A DNA stretch of 64,000 nucleotides. It comes from Hydra vulgaris (Eukaryota; Cnidaria; Hydrozoa; Anthoathecata; Hydridae). The notes beneath the pieces were generated by a model. The model searched no databases and was not told where the DNA came from. It saw only the letters and a program-made list of their open reading frames with translations. Both the position numbers and the translations under genes were made by a program. Shown here one piece after another: positions 33,829 to 44,500 of the stretch; the first letter of the stretch is position 1; the number at the start of each line of letters is the position of its first letter. Where the stretch lies: positions 30,736,501-30,800,500 of the forward strand of contig NC_088929.1 of the NCBI RefSeq assembly GCF_038396675.1, given 5' to 3'.

Positions 33829-34484
33829 GTTATGATTTGCCTCTGCCTCTGCTCTACTACCACCACCACCACCACCACCTCCTCCGCTTCTGCTACCGCC
33901 ACCGCAGCCACCACCGCCTCCGCCACTTCTGCAATCTCCGCCGCCACTGCCACCACCACCTCCACCACTTCTGCTACCACCTCCCCTAGGATCAGCTACT
34001 TCATTTCTAAATCACAATAAAACTCAATTGTTAATTTTTTTTGTTTAATAACCTAATAATTACATAAAATATAGGTAAAAGTACAATACAAAGCAGTTAA
34101 GTACGTTTAAATTTAACTAAAATTAAACGCGATAAAAACGTTTGAAAAATAAGAAATAAGTCATATGAAAAAAGAATTCAAAAAGAAAATAAAAGTTTGC
34201 AAATTTTGAAATACCAAAACTTTTAAAATAGAGGATACTTACTTTGTATCGGCAATAATATCTTTTGCATGCTTAAAAGGAGCTGCTTCGCCATGCTAAA
34301 CAACAAGTCGCATATATTTCAAAAATAACCTAATATTTAATACGTATAGTGTTAAATTATAAAATAAAAAACTATTATGTTCTACAATAACATAAATATA
34401 TAAATATATAAGATAATCGTTAACTTTACTAACAAAAACTTGAAAAGAAATCAGGAACGTAACAAAAATAAAAGGATAAACCAT
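33829..34484 (-). pseudogene. Old relic of the secreted glycine-rich gene (exons 1, 2 and 7)
   Basis: Exon 1 is 34434-34484 (M-V-Y-P-F-I-F-V-T-F-L-I-S-F-Q-V-F), exon 2 is 34243-34295 (H-G-E-A-A-P-F-K-H-A-K-D-I-I-A-D-T) with donor GTAAGT, and the exon 7 equivalent is 33829-34006. Exons 3-6, hence all three Gly-Tyr modules, are deleted. Because exon 2 ends and exon 7 begins in the same phase, splicing 1-2-7 would stay in frame. However, one base is lost near the end of exon 7 (AGAAGC to AGAGC), the TAA stop has become TCA, and the acceptor of the 3' untranslated intron is lost. Probably dead; a short secreted glycine-rich product is still conceivable. Confidence 0.8.
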
Positions 34485-34981
34485 TCTCTCTGTACTTTAG
34501 TTAACTTTGTTAAATATTAACTTTTTACCCTTTTTATACATATCTACTAACGAATTACAAAAACACCCTGAGAGTATTAATGAAACCAAGAACTCGCGTC
34601 ATTCGGAAAACGATAGTTTGCAAACAAAAGAAAGTTACCAATTTTAAATGTATACGAGTAAGGAATTATTAAAGTAGTTAAAACATCTACAAAATACATC
34701 ACTATTCAAATACGTTTTTAGGGTTGAGCGGGACGTATTACCGCAATTTAATTTTATGCATTAAATAGATTGGTAAATATTAAAAAAAAACATGATTTAC
34801 GTAAAATCGCTCAATTGTTAAAGGTTTCGGAGTATGGAAATTTTAAACAAACGAAGAAACAGTTTATTGGTCTTTTTTGATTTGCTAGTTTTTAAGAAGC
34901 AATGCGCAGAGAACTCAAATACAAAAACTAATAATTATCTCAAATACAGTGAAATTGAAGCAACAAATAAAGTTTTTTTTC

Positions 34982-35422
<441 letters not shown>

Positions 35423-35425
<3 letters not shown>

Positions 35426-37121
35426 TCCTTGGCCACAATATTATGATAATCTCAGTTTTTCCACATATTTAGTTTTCAAAGTTATTTTAAAGTATTTTTA
35501 AGTTGAATATATTATTATTACTAACTTATTATACAATACTGACATCTAACGAATAAAATAGAATAGAAAACTTTTTTATAATCGTGACCAATGTCAAGTT
35601 AGGTTCGTTTTGTATGGTCTGTCACATACATTTTTTTTATATTTGAACAGTTTTTTTTTGAGTGAAAAGTGTTTTATTATTTTTAATACATATTATAAAG
35701 ATACTGTAAATAGCAAGAATTAATATATAATACTATTTTATTAAATCTTTAGTGTAATAAGTTGTAATTGAAAACTTCAATAAATAATAATCACGGGTTA
35801 GGGTAAAGACATAAGTCCAAGCAAAATTTTAGAAGTAAAAGCACTTTTACAACATTCAGAGTGTTCACAACGGGAAATCGCTAAAATGTGTAAGGTTTTC
35901 GCAACCAATAAAATCAAACACAAAATGAAAAACGACCACTCTTTCTTCAAAAAGAAAAGGATGAAGTGGGTCAAAACGTAAAAACATTCTTAGGGCAGAC
36001 AGAATTATAAGAGATATTTGTCTGAAAAATAGAAAAAAAATCATCCCTCTTGCTGTCAAAACTTGTTCAAGAGTCTGGAATACAAGTTTCGGAGCGCACA
36101 GTGAGGAGACTGACTGACGTTGGTTTAAAATCAGACGAACCGGCTAAAAAACCAAGGCTAATTCCAGCAATGATAAATAAGAGATTTCAATGAACAAGAA
36201 TTTATAAGTATATGACTATTGAAGATTTGGGTCGTGTAAATTTACCAATTTTGAATGAAATATTGCTCAAAAAGCGTTTAAATGTAGACAAAAACTTAAA
36301 TACAACCACACTATGATGATTTTTTCAGGTGTGTTTTTCGGACGAATTAAGTATTGAGATCTTGTTGGACAGAGTAACCTTCGTCCGAAGAAGACCAAAC
36401 AAAAAATATCATCCAGATTGCATTGTACACACTATTAAACATCCAACTAAAGTTATGGTGTGGTCAATTATCAGTGATAAAGGCACAGGAAGACTATATA
36501 TTGTCAATGGGATGACAAACCAAATACATTATTAGGAGGTTATGGAGAGCCCACTTATATCCCAAATACAATAATGCTTTCCAAATAACAATACATTTAC
36601 GTTTATGCATGATAGTGCTCCATGCCATAAAGCTAAAATGATCGCAAACTTTCTTAAAATAAAAAATATCCCCGATTTAGATTAGCCAAGGAAATCTCCT
36701 GACCTTAACCCGATTGAGAATTTGTGAAACATTCTTAAGAAGGAAATCTTTTCAGAGGTTTCAACAAACAAAAGGAATTAGATTAAAAAATTACTCTATC
36801 ATTGGCACAACAATAAAAAAATTAGAACAGCAACAATAAACAGTATTAAAAGTGTGCAAGACCGAATAGGTAAAGTCATTTCGTTAATAGGAAAAATGAC
36901 AAAATATTATTATTTTTTATGACTTGCAATTGAAGAGAGAAACTGTCTGCTAAAATATGTGTATATTGATTTTGAAATATTAATTTATTATAATGGAAAC
37001 GTGTTTTATCAATAAAACACAACCAATATTGCAATTGTGTTTTTTTTATACTTTTTACAAGCCCTTAAAGTTAAAAAAACACAAAAATTGTAAGTGATCA
37101 TAATATTGTGGCCAGGGACTG
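35423..37121 (+). mobile_element. Tc1-type DNA transposon inserted in TA repeats
   Basis: The ends are CAGTCCTTGGCCACAATATT (35423) and the reverse complement CAGTCCCTGGCCACAATATT (ending 37121), with TTATGAT shared further inward. The element is about 1.70 kb, the usual Tc1 size. It sits between TA dinucleotide runs, consistent with TA target preference; the left flank is TA, the right flank now reads CA. It carries a broken transposase. Confidence 0.93.
35826..36900 (+). pseudogene. Tc1-family transposase pseudogene
   Basis: An N-terminal helix-turn-helix appears as I-L-E-V-K-A-L-L-Q-H-S-E-C-S-Q-R-E-I-A-K (from about 35826). The first catalytic block is V-C-F-S-D-E (near 36329-36345), followed by W-S-I-I-S-D-K-G-T-G-R-L-Y-I-V in ORF 36329-36535. 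Then come H-D-S-A-P-C-H-K-A-K (second Asp, about 36609-36640) and S-P-D-L-N-P-I-E-N-L (third acidic residue, about 36695-36725). The tryptophan codon before P-R-K-S-P-D is now TAG and there are several shifts, so it is inactive. Family assignment is firm. Confidence 0.92.
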
Positions 37122-37122
37122 C

Positions 37123-37123
<1 letters not shown>

Positions 37124-37218
<95 letters not shown>

Positions 37219-37227
37219 ATATATATA
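37124..37227. repeat. (TA)n microsatellite, right of the Tc1 element
   Basis: Right-hand continuation of the TA array into which the Tc1 element inserted. Confidence 0.95.
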
Positions 37228-37619
37228 AAAATACATCTCGGTTTCGGATCATTGGATTGAAATATTATCTTTGTTGAAATATATATACAATAGTTAATAT
37301 TTATTTATTATGTAATGAGTTAGCGATATATTTTGCTTTAACAAATATTTTGCTCTTGTTTACAAGATAATTTAGGCTATAAAAAAAATCAAAAACATGT
37401 CAAATGACATAAACATGTTAACTATATTTGATTTGTTCAATTTGCCTTTATTAACATTAGTAGGAACAATGATTTTAGTAATTAATTTTTCTAATTTAAA
37501 CTCGAATAATAAAATTTTTTAGAAGCAACTTTGACGCACCAATCCTCAAATCTAAAACATATTTTAGGTTAAGACGTTATTACATAGTTAGTTTTGTAAT
37601 ATGTTTAATCACTCATTTA

Positions 37620-37722
37620 AGTAACACACCAAAGGTATTTATTAAACCTTAAACTCGCATCATTTGGATAACGGTAATTTGCAAGCAAACGAAAGTTACC
37701 AATTTTAATTGAATAAACACGC
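37620..37722 (-). repeat. Orphan relic of the glycine-rich gene's upstream region
   Basis: CACACCAAAGGTATTTATTA...ACTCGCATCATTTGG...TTTGCAAGCAAACGAAAGTT aligns with the sequence 70-160 bp upstream of the start codon of the intact minus-strand gene (51655-51745) and of the old relic (34558-34655). No exon follows. It is a third, isolated copy of the gene's 5' flank. Confidence 0.7.
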
Positions 37723-37775
37723 ACGATGCGAAATCACAGTTTCAATAATATTTTAATGTCAAAGTGAGGCAAATG

Positions 37776-38046
<271 letters not shown>

Positions 38047-38087
38047 GGTTTATATATTTTATATATTGTTGCCTTAAATATTTAATA

Positions 38088-38280
38088 CGGTAGGGTAAGA
38101 CGGGGTAAGTTAAAATTTAAATAGAGTTGTTTCTATTAAGAAGCAAAAGATTTTTCATGAAGCAATAGTCAGTATGTTTGTTTTGTTATAATAATTAATC
38201 ATTATAACAAAACAAACACACTGACTATTGCTTTATGAAAATTCTTTTGCGTCTTAATAGACAGTTGTGCAAAAACACTT
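38088..38280. mobile_element. Fold-back MITE
   Basis: After GGTAGGGTAAGACGGGGTAA, the sequence from 38132 (TCTATTAAGAAGCAAAAGAT...) folds on 38190-38262 (...GCGTCTTAATAGA). The arms share AGCAATAGTCAGT and TTTGTTTTGTTATAAT, and the loop is TAATTAAT. No coding sequence. Confidence 0.85.
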
Positions 38281-38470
38281 TTCAAATTTTCAATTTTTGC
38301 CTGAATGAATTTTAAGTCTGCAAGTAGAAAATTTTGTACTAAAAACTAAAATGTAAAGTTCATAATATTGCCACTCTTTCACGTGATCGGAACAAGATAA
38401 CTTTCTATGAATTTTCTTCAAATTTACAAAGTTTTTAAAGAAAACTAATTACTTTACCTTTAGATAATAT

Positions 38471-38560
38471 CGCAAAAAATTCAAGCGTCGCAAAAAAATC
38501 ACGCGTCGCAAAAAAATCACGCTTCGCAAATAAATCAAGCGCCGCAAAAAAATTTCTCTA
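38471..38560. repeat. 18-bp minisatellite, five copies
   Basis: The unit is CGCAAAAAAATCACGCGT with substitutions. It creates the arginine/leucine-rich minus-strand open frame at 38449-38652, which I do not regard as a gene. Confidence 0.9.
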
Positions 38561-39005
38561 TAAAGTAAACCGCGAAGAAAACTTACGATACCTCTCATTA
38601 GCAATAACCCAAACTGTAACATTTTTTTTATAGTAAAACAAATTAAGCGCATAAAATCACATTAACGCAGTATTTAAAAGTATTAACGACAACAATTTAA
38701 AGTATTGCGGTGTTTTTAATGTCATTTAAAAACGTGAAGGACATAGTAAGTAAGTGATCTTGGCTTAATCACGTGACAAGATGCTAATTTTATGACTTTT
38801 ACATTTTAATTTGTGGTGTAAGTTTTTCTACATAAAGACTAAAAATTCATGAAGACAATTAATCATTTAAAGCAATATCTTTTAAAACAAAATAAAAATG
38901 TGAGAGTTGATAATATTAGTAGTAATGTAATAAAAAACAATCCCTCTTTTACATATTTTTAAGCTCTATTTAAAACAAAGCGTTTATCCTGAATAACTTA
39001 AAATT

Positions 39006-39260
39006 GCGAATAGGGTCATACCTATTTTCAAATCAGGACATATTTCTAATCCTGTAAATTGCAGAACAACTTCAATTTTAACTTGCTTCTTTAAAATCTT
39101 AGAGCAAATTATTTATAATCGAATTTTAACTTTTCTACGTTTCAATAATATTCTATACAACAAACAATTTGGATTTCAGCCAGGTAGTTCAGCTGACGAT
39201 GCTGTTAATAAGATTGTTCTTGATATATTTAAAGCATTTGACGATAATAAAAATAAATAA
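39006..39260 (+). pseudogene. LINE reverse transcriptase fragment (left arm)
   Basis: An open stretch from about 39006 to the stop at 39258-39260 reads R-V-I-P-I-F-K-S-G, C-F-F-K-I-L-E-Q-I-I-Y-N-R, Y-N-K-Q-F-G-F-Q-P-G-S-S-A-D-D-A and D-I-F-K-A-F-D. These are N-terminal reverse transcriptase blocks of a CR1/L2/jockey-like LINE. The matching fragment in the right arm lies at about 60570-60840 on the minus strand. Confidence 0.88.
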
Positions 39261-39277
39261 TGAATATTTTGTACTAT

Positions 39278-39445
39278 ACTCAACTAGACTTATATTTATC
39301 GATAAATTTTAAGTTTCATAGTATTATCTCTCAGCGTTCAAAAATTATGACCAAATAAAATTTGAAACTTTATATGGTCATGCTTTTTGAACGCTGAGAG
39401 ATAATACTATGAAACTAAAAATTTATTGATGAATATAAGTCTAGT
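39278..39445. mobile_element. Fold-back MITE (left arm)
   Basis: The terminal arms CTCAACTAGACTTATATT / ATATAAGTCTAGTT and the inner TAGTATTATCTCTCAGCGTTC / GAACGCTGAGAGATAATACT are inverted about a short centre. The right-arm copy is at about 60372-60550. Confidence 0.88.
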
Positions 39446-39611
39446 TAAGAATTGTACGAAAACTATTTTATCAACTTGTTGCCCCTCACGTTTAGGGAGA
39501 GGGGGAAGGGAAGTGTGAGACGAAGTTAAGTTACGAAGGGCTTTTTCATTCCCACCCTCTAATTATTACAAATTTTTGCATAGCCACATTATTTGACATA
39601 AGTATAAATAT

Positions 39612-39676
39612 ACAAACGTTTGGAGTTTGCTCCATGTCTGGAAGTTTCCAGACATGGAGCAAACTCCAAACACGAA
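39612..39676. repeat. Local inverted duplication in the left arm
   Basis: GTTTGGAGTTTGCTCCATGT...CTGG, then AAGTTT, then its exact reverse complement. The right arm (about 60185-60222) has only one half, with the other half replaced by unrelated bases. Confidence 0.85.
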
Positions 39677-39760
39677 AAAATCCTGGAGTCGTCGCTGTCG
39701 TGACTGGCTGACATTTAAACAAAACACACAAATATTGTTTCGGTCACATTTCTGTCAAAA

Positions 39761-41424
39761 ATGACTGTTAATAAAGTCATTGGTGCAATAACAACATCAT
39801 TAACAAGCATGATGGTAAAAGAGATTAGAGAAGCTGGTATGTTTAGTGTTCAAATTGATACCACATAAAGCAGTAGTGTACAGGATCAGTGTTCTAATGT
39901 AGTTCGATATGTAATAAAAGCTGTACATGAACGTGTAATATATAGATAGTCAATTGCCCATCAACAACTGCAAAAGGAATGTGTGATTTGGGTTTTGGCG
40001 TTTTTCAAATATAAGTAGTTAAGTTGATATAAGTAAATGTACCAGCAACGCCCTGATGGAGCCTTCAACATGCAAGGATTCAATATCTGGTTAAATACAG
40101 TTTCCTCGGGTCTGATCTATGTGTCATGCCTATGTCTCAAATTTGGTAATGGTTGACATTACCAGAAAAGCGGTTGAAGTTGTTACTTTGTTTGGCGTTT
40201 TGAACACATGTGCTGTATTTTTACAGATATCATATTGATGCTTCAATGCTTGGTGTGAATTTAGCAAAATGAAATATATATCAAAAAACACAAGTTATTG
40301 ACTTTTTGCGCATTGACATGTTAAAAACACTTCATGATATATCAATCAAATTCAATAATGTCCGTTGCTGAGCAAATGCTCTTTTTTCTTGACAAGCTTT
40401 GAATTTATTTTGACAACATAATTTTTTTTGAAAGTGTTTGGGCTCACAACCCCATTTTCTGAATATTTGAAAACAACTAGAACGGATATACTACGAGCCT
40501 ATCAGATGATTCAAGGTAGTATCAATGAATTGAGCAGTTTTGATTTTATTTTTCAAACAGCTAGAAATTTTTTAGAAGCTTGCAAATAGTGAACTAGAAA
40601 AAAAGAACCTAGACATTGAAATTCAGACTTTGAAATTCAGACGTTTGAAAGAGAAAAGAATTAGAGCCACCCAACTACTTGAAAGTGCAAAAGATAAACT
40701 TCGCGTCAATCTTCAAAACATGGTAATGGATCAAATAACCAATAGTTTAAAGTAGAGATTCTCTAAGCATGGTAGTCTATATGCTAATTTATCTTGTTTA
40801 GATCCAAGAAATTTTGCAGAAGTTTTGCAAAAAATACGGAGAAACGCATTGCAGCACTTCAGTGAGTTGGTCAGAATATTTGATGTCAGTGTAGCAAAAA
40901 ACCATCTTCAAACGGGACTATTTGACACGGAAGTATCTGACTCTGTCTCGGACAACATCCGAAAATCTTAATCCGTAGAGTTTTAAAAACTATCTTTCCA
41001 ATCCCAGTAGTAAGAGAGAGCGAAAGCCACCAAAATAAATGCAAATCATGCAAAAAATGTATTGCTTCTTGTTATTTTGTTCTCCAAAACTTCAATTTTC
41101 ATAGTCTCGCCTATTCAAACTTGTTTATGGCTTACAAGTTTGTCTCGACATTATCGCTTACAAATTGCATTATGGCTTACATATTTGTCTCGACATTATT
41201 CAAACTAGTCTTGCCTATACAAACTTGTTTATGGCTTACAAATATGTCCGACATTATTCTCATTACAAGTTGCTTGTGAAAGGTCTTTCTCGAAATTGAA
41301 ATATATTTTGAACATATTAAAAAATTTGATGAGCCAGTCAAGTTTACAATCATTCGTGCTAATGTCTTTTGGAAAGGACCTTCTTTTAAGAATTAATAAC
41401 AATGCCAATACAACAATGAATTAA
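39761..41424 (+). pseudogene. hAT-type transposase pseudogene (left arm)
   Basis: The N-terminal part from ATG 39761 reads T-S-M-M-V-K-E-I-R-E-A-G-M-F-S-V-Q-I-D-T-T, stop, S-S-S-V-Q-D-Q-C-S-N-V-V-R-Y-V. This is the DUF4371-like start of the catalytic region with the S-x-x-x-D-x-T motif. The C-terminal part (about 41265-41424) reads A-C-E-R-S-F-S-K-L-K-Y-I-L-N...M-S-Q-S-S-L-Q, the hAT dimerisation motif. Many stops and shifts separate them. The right-arm counterpart is at about 58260-60035 on the minus strand. Confidence 0.85.
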
Positions 41425-41644
41425 TTCATTGATGTATTGGCATCGAGTGATCAAACGATGAAAAAGTCGCTAAACTAGTCAATAATGAATAGGGATTATG
41501 TCTACTATTTCTAGACTCCAATATACAGCAGTGTTATATAAGTATTTTTTTTTTTATCAATATTTAGACTGGGGAAATTAAAATTTCTTTTTTATACATA
41601 AAACAAGACTTAAATAATACTTAAGAAGGCATCTAAAAACAAGA

Positions 41645-41708
41645 AAGTTTTTCATCTTATGTTTCATATAAATATATATTAAATATTTATATGAAACATA
41701 AGATGAAG
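41645..41708. repeat. Hairpin (left arm)
   Basis: CATCTTATGTTTCATATAAA and its reverse complement flank a short AT-rich loop. A related but less perfect structure is at about 57990-58045. Confidence 0.9.
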
Positions 41709-42089
41709 TGGTCCGCGATGACCAATTTCTGGGGACGTTTTTTTAAGATAGTCCAACTCTAACCCTATTTCATAAATAAAATCTCAAATCATTTTATTTA
41801 TATTAAATAAATATTCTTTCGCTTATTTATTTTGGTTATTATATTTATTATTATTATTTATTGTTATATTTATTATCATTATTTTTTTAATTATAAACAA
41901 CATTGTTATGCTAGCAAATATATTAAAGTAAAATCATTAATTTATATAATGTTATATATTAATCACTTTATTTGCACCGTCCCTTCACAAAAGTCCTTTT
42001 TCATTGTCCCGTCACAATGGTTCATTTGCATTTTCCGTTCATTTTCACTGTGCTACACCTGCTATTAACAGAAAACCTTAAGCAAGTTT

Positions 42090-42665
42090 ATTGAAAATCT
42101 TACCCAAGTAGTTACAAATGTGCGGTTACAAATCGCACAGAACATAGATGGTTAGAAAGTGTCACATTTGAAGAGTGGTTTACTGCTCACCTGCTTCCTA
42201 TATTGAAAAAACAGACGGAACTGAAAGTCCTCATTGGAGGATACTTTTTTATCATACATCGGTCAGAATGTTTTAAAACTGTGTCAAGTAAGAAAAAAAA
42301 TCTTTTAAAATACAACGTATTTGTGCGTTTGCCACCTAACTCGTCACATTTAATACAACCTTTAGATGTTGCCTATTTTAGGCCATTAAAATGTAAGTGG
42401 AAAACCGTTTTGTCATTGTGGAAAGAATCACTTTCAGGTGAAATATCCACAACATTTTCAAAAGACACTTTCCACTACTAAAAAATGTGCTGGAAATAAT
42501 AAAATACATTTTGTGAGAATATCCGATTTTGCTCAGTGTTGACATTTTCCTTGCGATAAAGAATCGTCTGCCACTGCAAGATCGATCATCTGTTGATCTA
42601 AGTCATATTTCTAAAGCATTTATCAGTCATTTGAATGACAATTGTGCAGACCTTCAATATTAAAG
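42090..42665 (+). pseudogene. Pogo/Tigger-type DDE transposase fragment (left arm)
   Basis: Reads R-W-L-E-S-V-T-F-E-E-W-F...L-L-P-I-L-K-K, then a degraded L-I-G-G-Y region where the family has G-D-N, then F-V-R-L-P-P-N-S-S-H-L-I-Q-P-L-D-V-A-Y-F-R-P-L-K (within ORF 42203-42481). The LPPN(S/T)(S/T)HL.QPLDV...F..LK motif is diagnostic of the DDE_1 (Tigger/pogo/jerky) family. The N-terminal DNA-binding part is absent. The right-arm copy is at about 56390-56935 (minus strand). Confidence 0.9.
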
Positions 42666-42879
42666 TGATAATTAAATGTTCCATCAGGAAAAGGAATCTG
42701 TCCTGACTCAGAAGAATCAGATGTTATACCAGTCAAAAAGATAACATTAGGCCAAGTTTTGAAGAAAGTAAAAAGTATTTCTGTTTTTAATGTGTTTTAT
42801 AAATCAATTAGCTTGAATTGAAGTTATCTTTATCAATAATTTGAATAAAAATTTTTTTTTCACAGTGTGAATAGAGCAA

Positions 42880-43145
42880 GCCTGATTGTTAAAACTAAAA
42901 ATCGCATTAAAGTGGATTAAAGTAACCCCATGTTACGGTACATATTATATGAAGAAAGAAAATGTGACTATAAATTGCGATGTTCCACAAGCTTTAATTT
43001 TGGCTCCCCTTTTGATTCTTGTTTATGTAAATGATTTTCATATGTTTTCAAACATTATAAACTCAGTTCTATTTGCAAATAACACGAATTTATTTTTCTC
43101 TAATGGAGATATCAACATTTTATTTAAAATAGTGAATTAGGATTT
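42880..43145 (+). pseudogene. LINE reverse transcriptase fragment (left arm, second)
   Basis: ORF 42886-43140 contains N-C-D-V-P-Q-A-L-I-L-A-P-L-L-I-L-V-Y-V-N-D-F and S-V-L-F-A-N-N-T-N-L-F-F, the GVPQGSILGPLLF...YADDTN region with the catalytic Asp pair changed to Asn-Asn. The mirror copy is at 55902-56170 on the minus strand. Confidence 0.88.
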
Positions 43146-43159
43146 TTTAAATCTAGCGG

Positions 43160-43390
43160 AAAGCAGGGGCGGATTCAGACCAACTAATAAGGGAGACGAT
43201 TTTTATTATTTTTGGGTTTTTTTCGTGCATTTAGGCAATTTATGTAAGAATGAGGGGGGACGGAGTTTTTTTTCTTCCATTTATTTTGCTGTTTGTTAAA
43301 AACTACAAAAAAGAAATTACAATCATAGAAAATTCTGGCCGATGCAAGAAGAAGACAGACTTGTCTTATCACCGAGCCCCGTATTAGTGT
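43160..43390 (+). mobile_element. GGGGCGGATTCAGACC motif and LINE-like 3' tail (left arm)
   Basis: GCAGGGGCGGATTCAGACC at 43164 resembles the outer end of some hAT-like DNA transposons. The stretch closes with GCAAGAAGAAGACAGACTTG, TCTTATCACCGAGCCCCG (about 43343-43382), the same tail type as at 5480-5520. It is mirrored at 55660-55885. Confidence 0.5.
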
Positions 43391-43474
43391 TTTTAAACGT
43401 TTTTAAATATTTACATACCTAATAATTGTTAAATAAAATAGTTTAAGTACATACAAAACTTCAGCAACAAATTA

Positions 43475-43994
43475 AATATTTGCAAACAATCCTTTAGCGG
43501 AAAAATTTTAAAAAAATAGAATAAGACAAAAGTGAGATAATCGTGAAAGTTATCAATCATAAATAAATGCGTTATGTTTTATTAAAAATAATGCAATATT
43601 AATAAGTATTTAGGATTGATTAATAAATATCAACAAAAACCTAAAACTTAAAAACGAAAATAATTAGTAAAAAAAAGCAAAATTATTTTCAAACTATTTA
43701 TTTTATTCAAATCCTTTTAAATTGTTTTTAAAAAAGATATTTAAAACCTAGTATATCGAAGTCTATTGTTAGTAAATGCCGTTTTTGAATCACCATTATT
43801 TGTAAATGCCGTTTTGAAAAATTTTCTTTATATTTTTCTTTAAAAATATAAAGAAATTTTTTGCAAGCAAAAGGTATCCCCGATATTAAACTTGGTACGA
43901 GCTTTATTTAAGATGGTTCATGGGAATGACAAGGTTGTTCACTGAAAATTTAGTAGAATATTTATGAGAGATTTCATTAAAGTAAAATTGAAAT
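43475..43994. other. Spacer between inverted-repeat arm and inverted unit
   Basis: AT-rich with a hairpin at about 43815-43863 (AAAATTTTCTTTATATTTTT and complement) and a short direct repeat, AGTAAATGCCGTTTT / TGTAAATGCCGTTTT (about 43770-43815). No gene. Confidence 0.5.
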
Positions 43995-43996
43995 GT

Positions 43997-44500
43997 TTTT
44001 GTCATGCTCATTGTAATCAGAGTCTGAGCTAGACGGAAGACTTAATTTAAAATTCGTCTAACATTTCTACATTGATATTATATTCAGTAGGTGCAGTAGG
44101 TATTGGTAAAGCGGCAGGATTATGAAGTATTAGCTTTGAAAAGTCTGTGCCACTTCAGGATATTTAACAGACAATCGAGTTCTATATGAAAAACCAGCAA
44201 TATTTACAGAACAGAAATAACAATCCGTAGTATGGTTGCTAGACTCCCGCCATATCATTGGAACACAAATAAAAAATGATTGTTTTTTTTGCTTTTCTTA
44301 TCCAACCACACAAGTTGCATGCACATGCTGAGCAGATAAAATTTGGTGCCCAAGCCTTATCCAAATTTACTTTTGAATCAAATATAATTCATACGCTTTT
44401 TTTAGAAATGATGTAATGTTTTCCGATGGTTTTTTTTTGTTAGATATAACAAGACATAACAAAACATATCTTTTGAATTAATACAGCCTCTGAAAGCCAT
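43997..44500 (-). pseudogene. TE-A transposase-like pseudogene, truncated inverted copy
   Basis: Minus-strand counterpart of the first 500 bases of the TE-A gene; the start codon corresponds to 44500. Homology to the unit stops at about 43997, just after the equivalent of the L-D-E-F end of the second block, so the C-terminal E-x-x-H...R-Y part is missing. A small insertion relative to the tandem copies (near 44135-44150) further breaks the frame. This is one edge of the inverted duplication. Confidence 0.75.

Larger units (their letters stand above)
29450..34955 (-). repeat. Old inverted copy of the unit plus glycine-rich gene
   Basis: Read on the minus strand, 34955 to 32113 and then 30260 to 29450 parallel the younger inverted copy at 52045 to 46850, but with many substitutions and small gaps. 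The two halves are separated by a minus-strand LINE (about 30256-32112). It contains the old glycine-rich gene relic at 33829-34484. This shows that gene and flank were already linked and duplicated before the recent expansion. Confidence 0.85.
38814..43474 (+). repeat. Left arm of a large diverged inverted repeat
   Basis: Read forward, this arm matches the reverse complement of 55574-61040 in the same order: LINE fragment, fold-back MITE, hAT pseudogene, small hairpin, Tigger pseudogene, LINE fragment, GGGGCGGATTCAGACC motif and 3' tail. The two arms differ by many substitutions, indels and separate insertions (roughly 10-15 percent by eye). The arm ends near AAAACTTCAGCAACAAATT (43474). Confidence 0.9.

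Noticed and set aside
38449-38652. Arginine/leucine-rich minus-strand ORF
   Set aside because: Generated by an 18-bp minisatellite.
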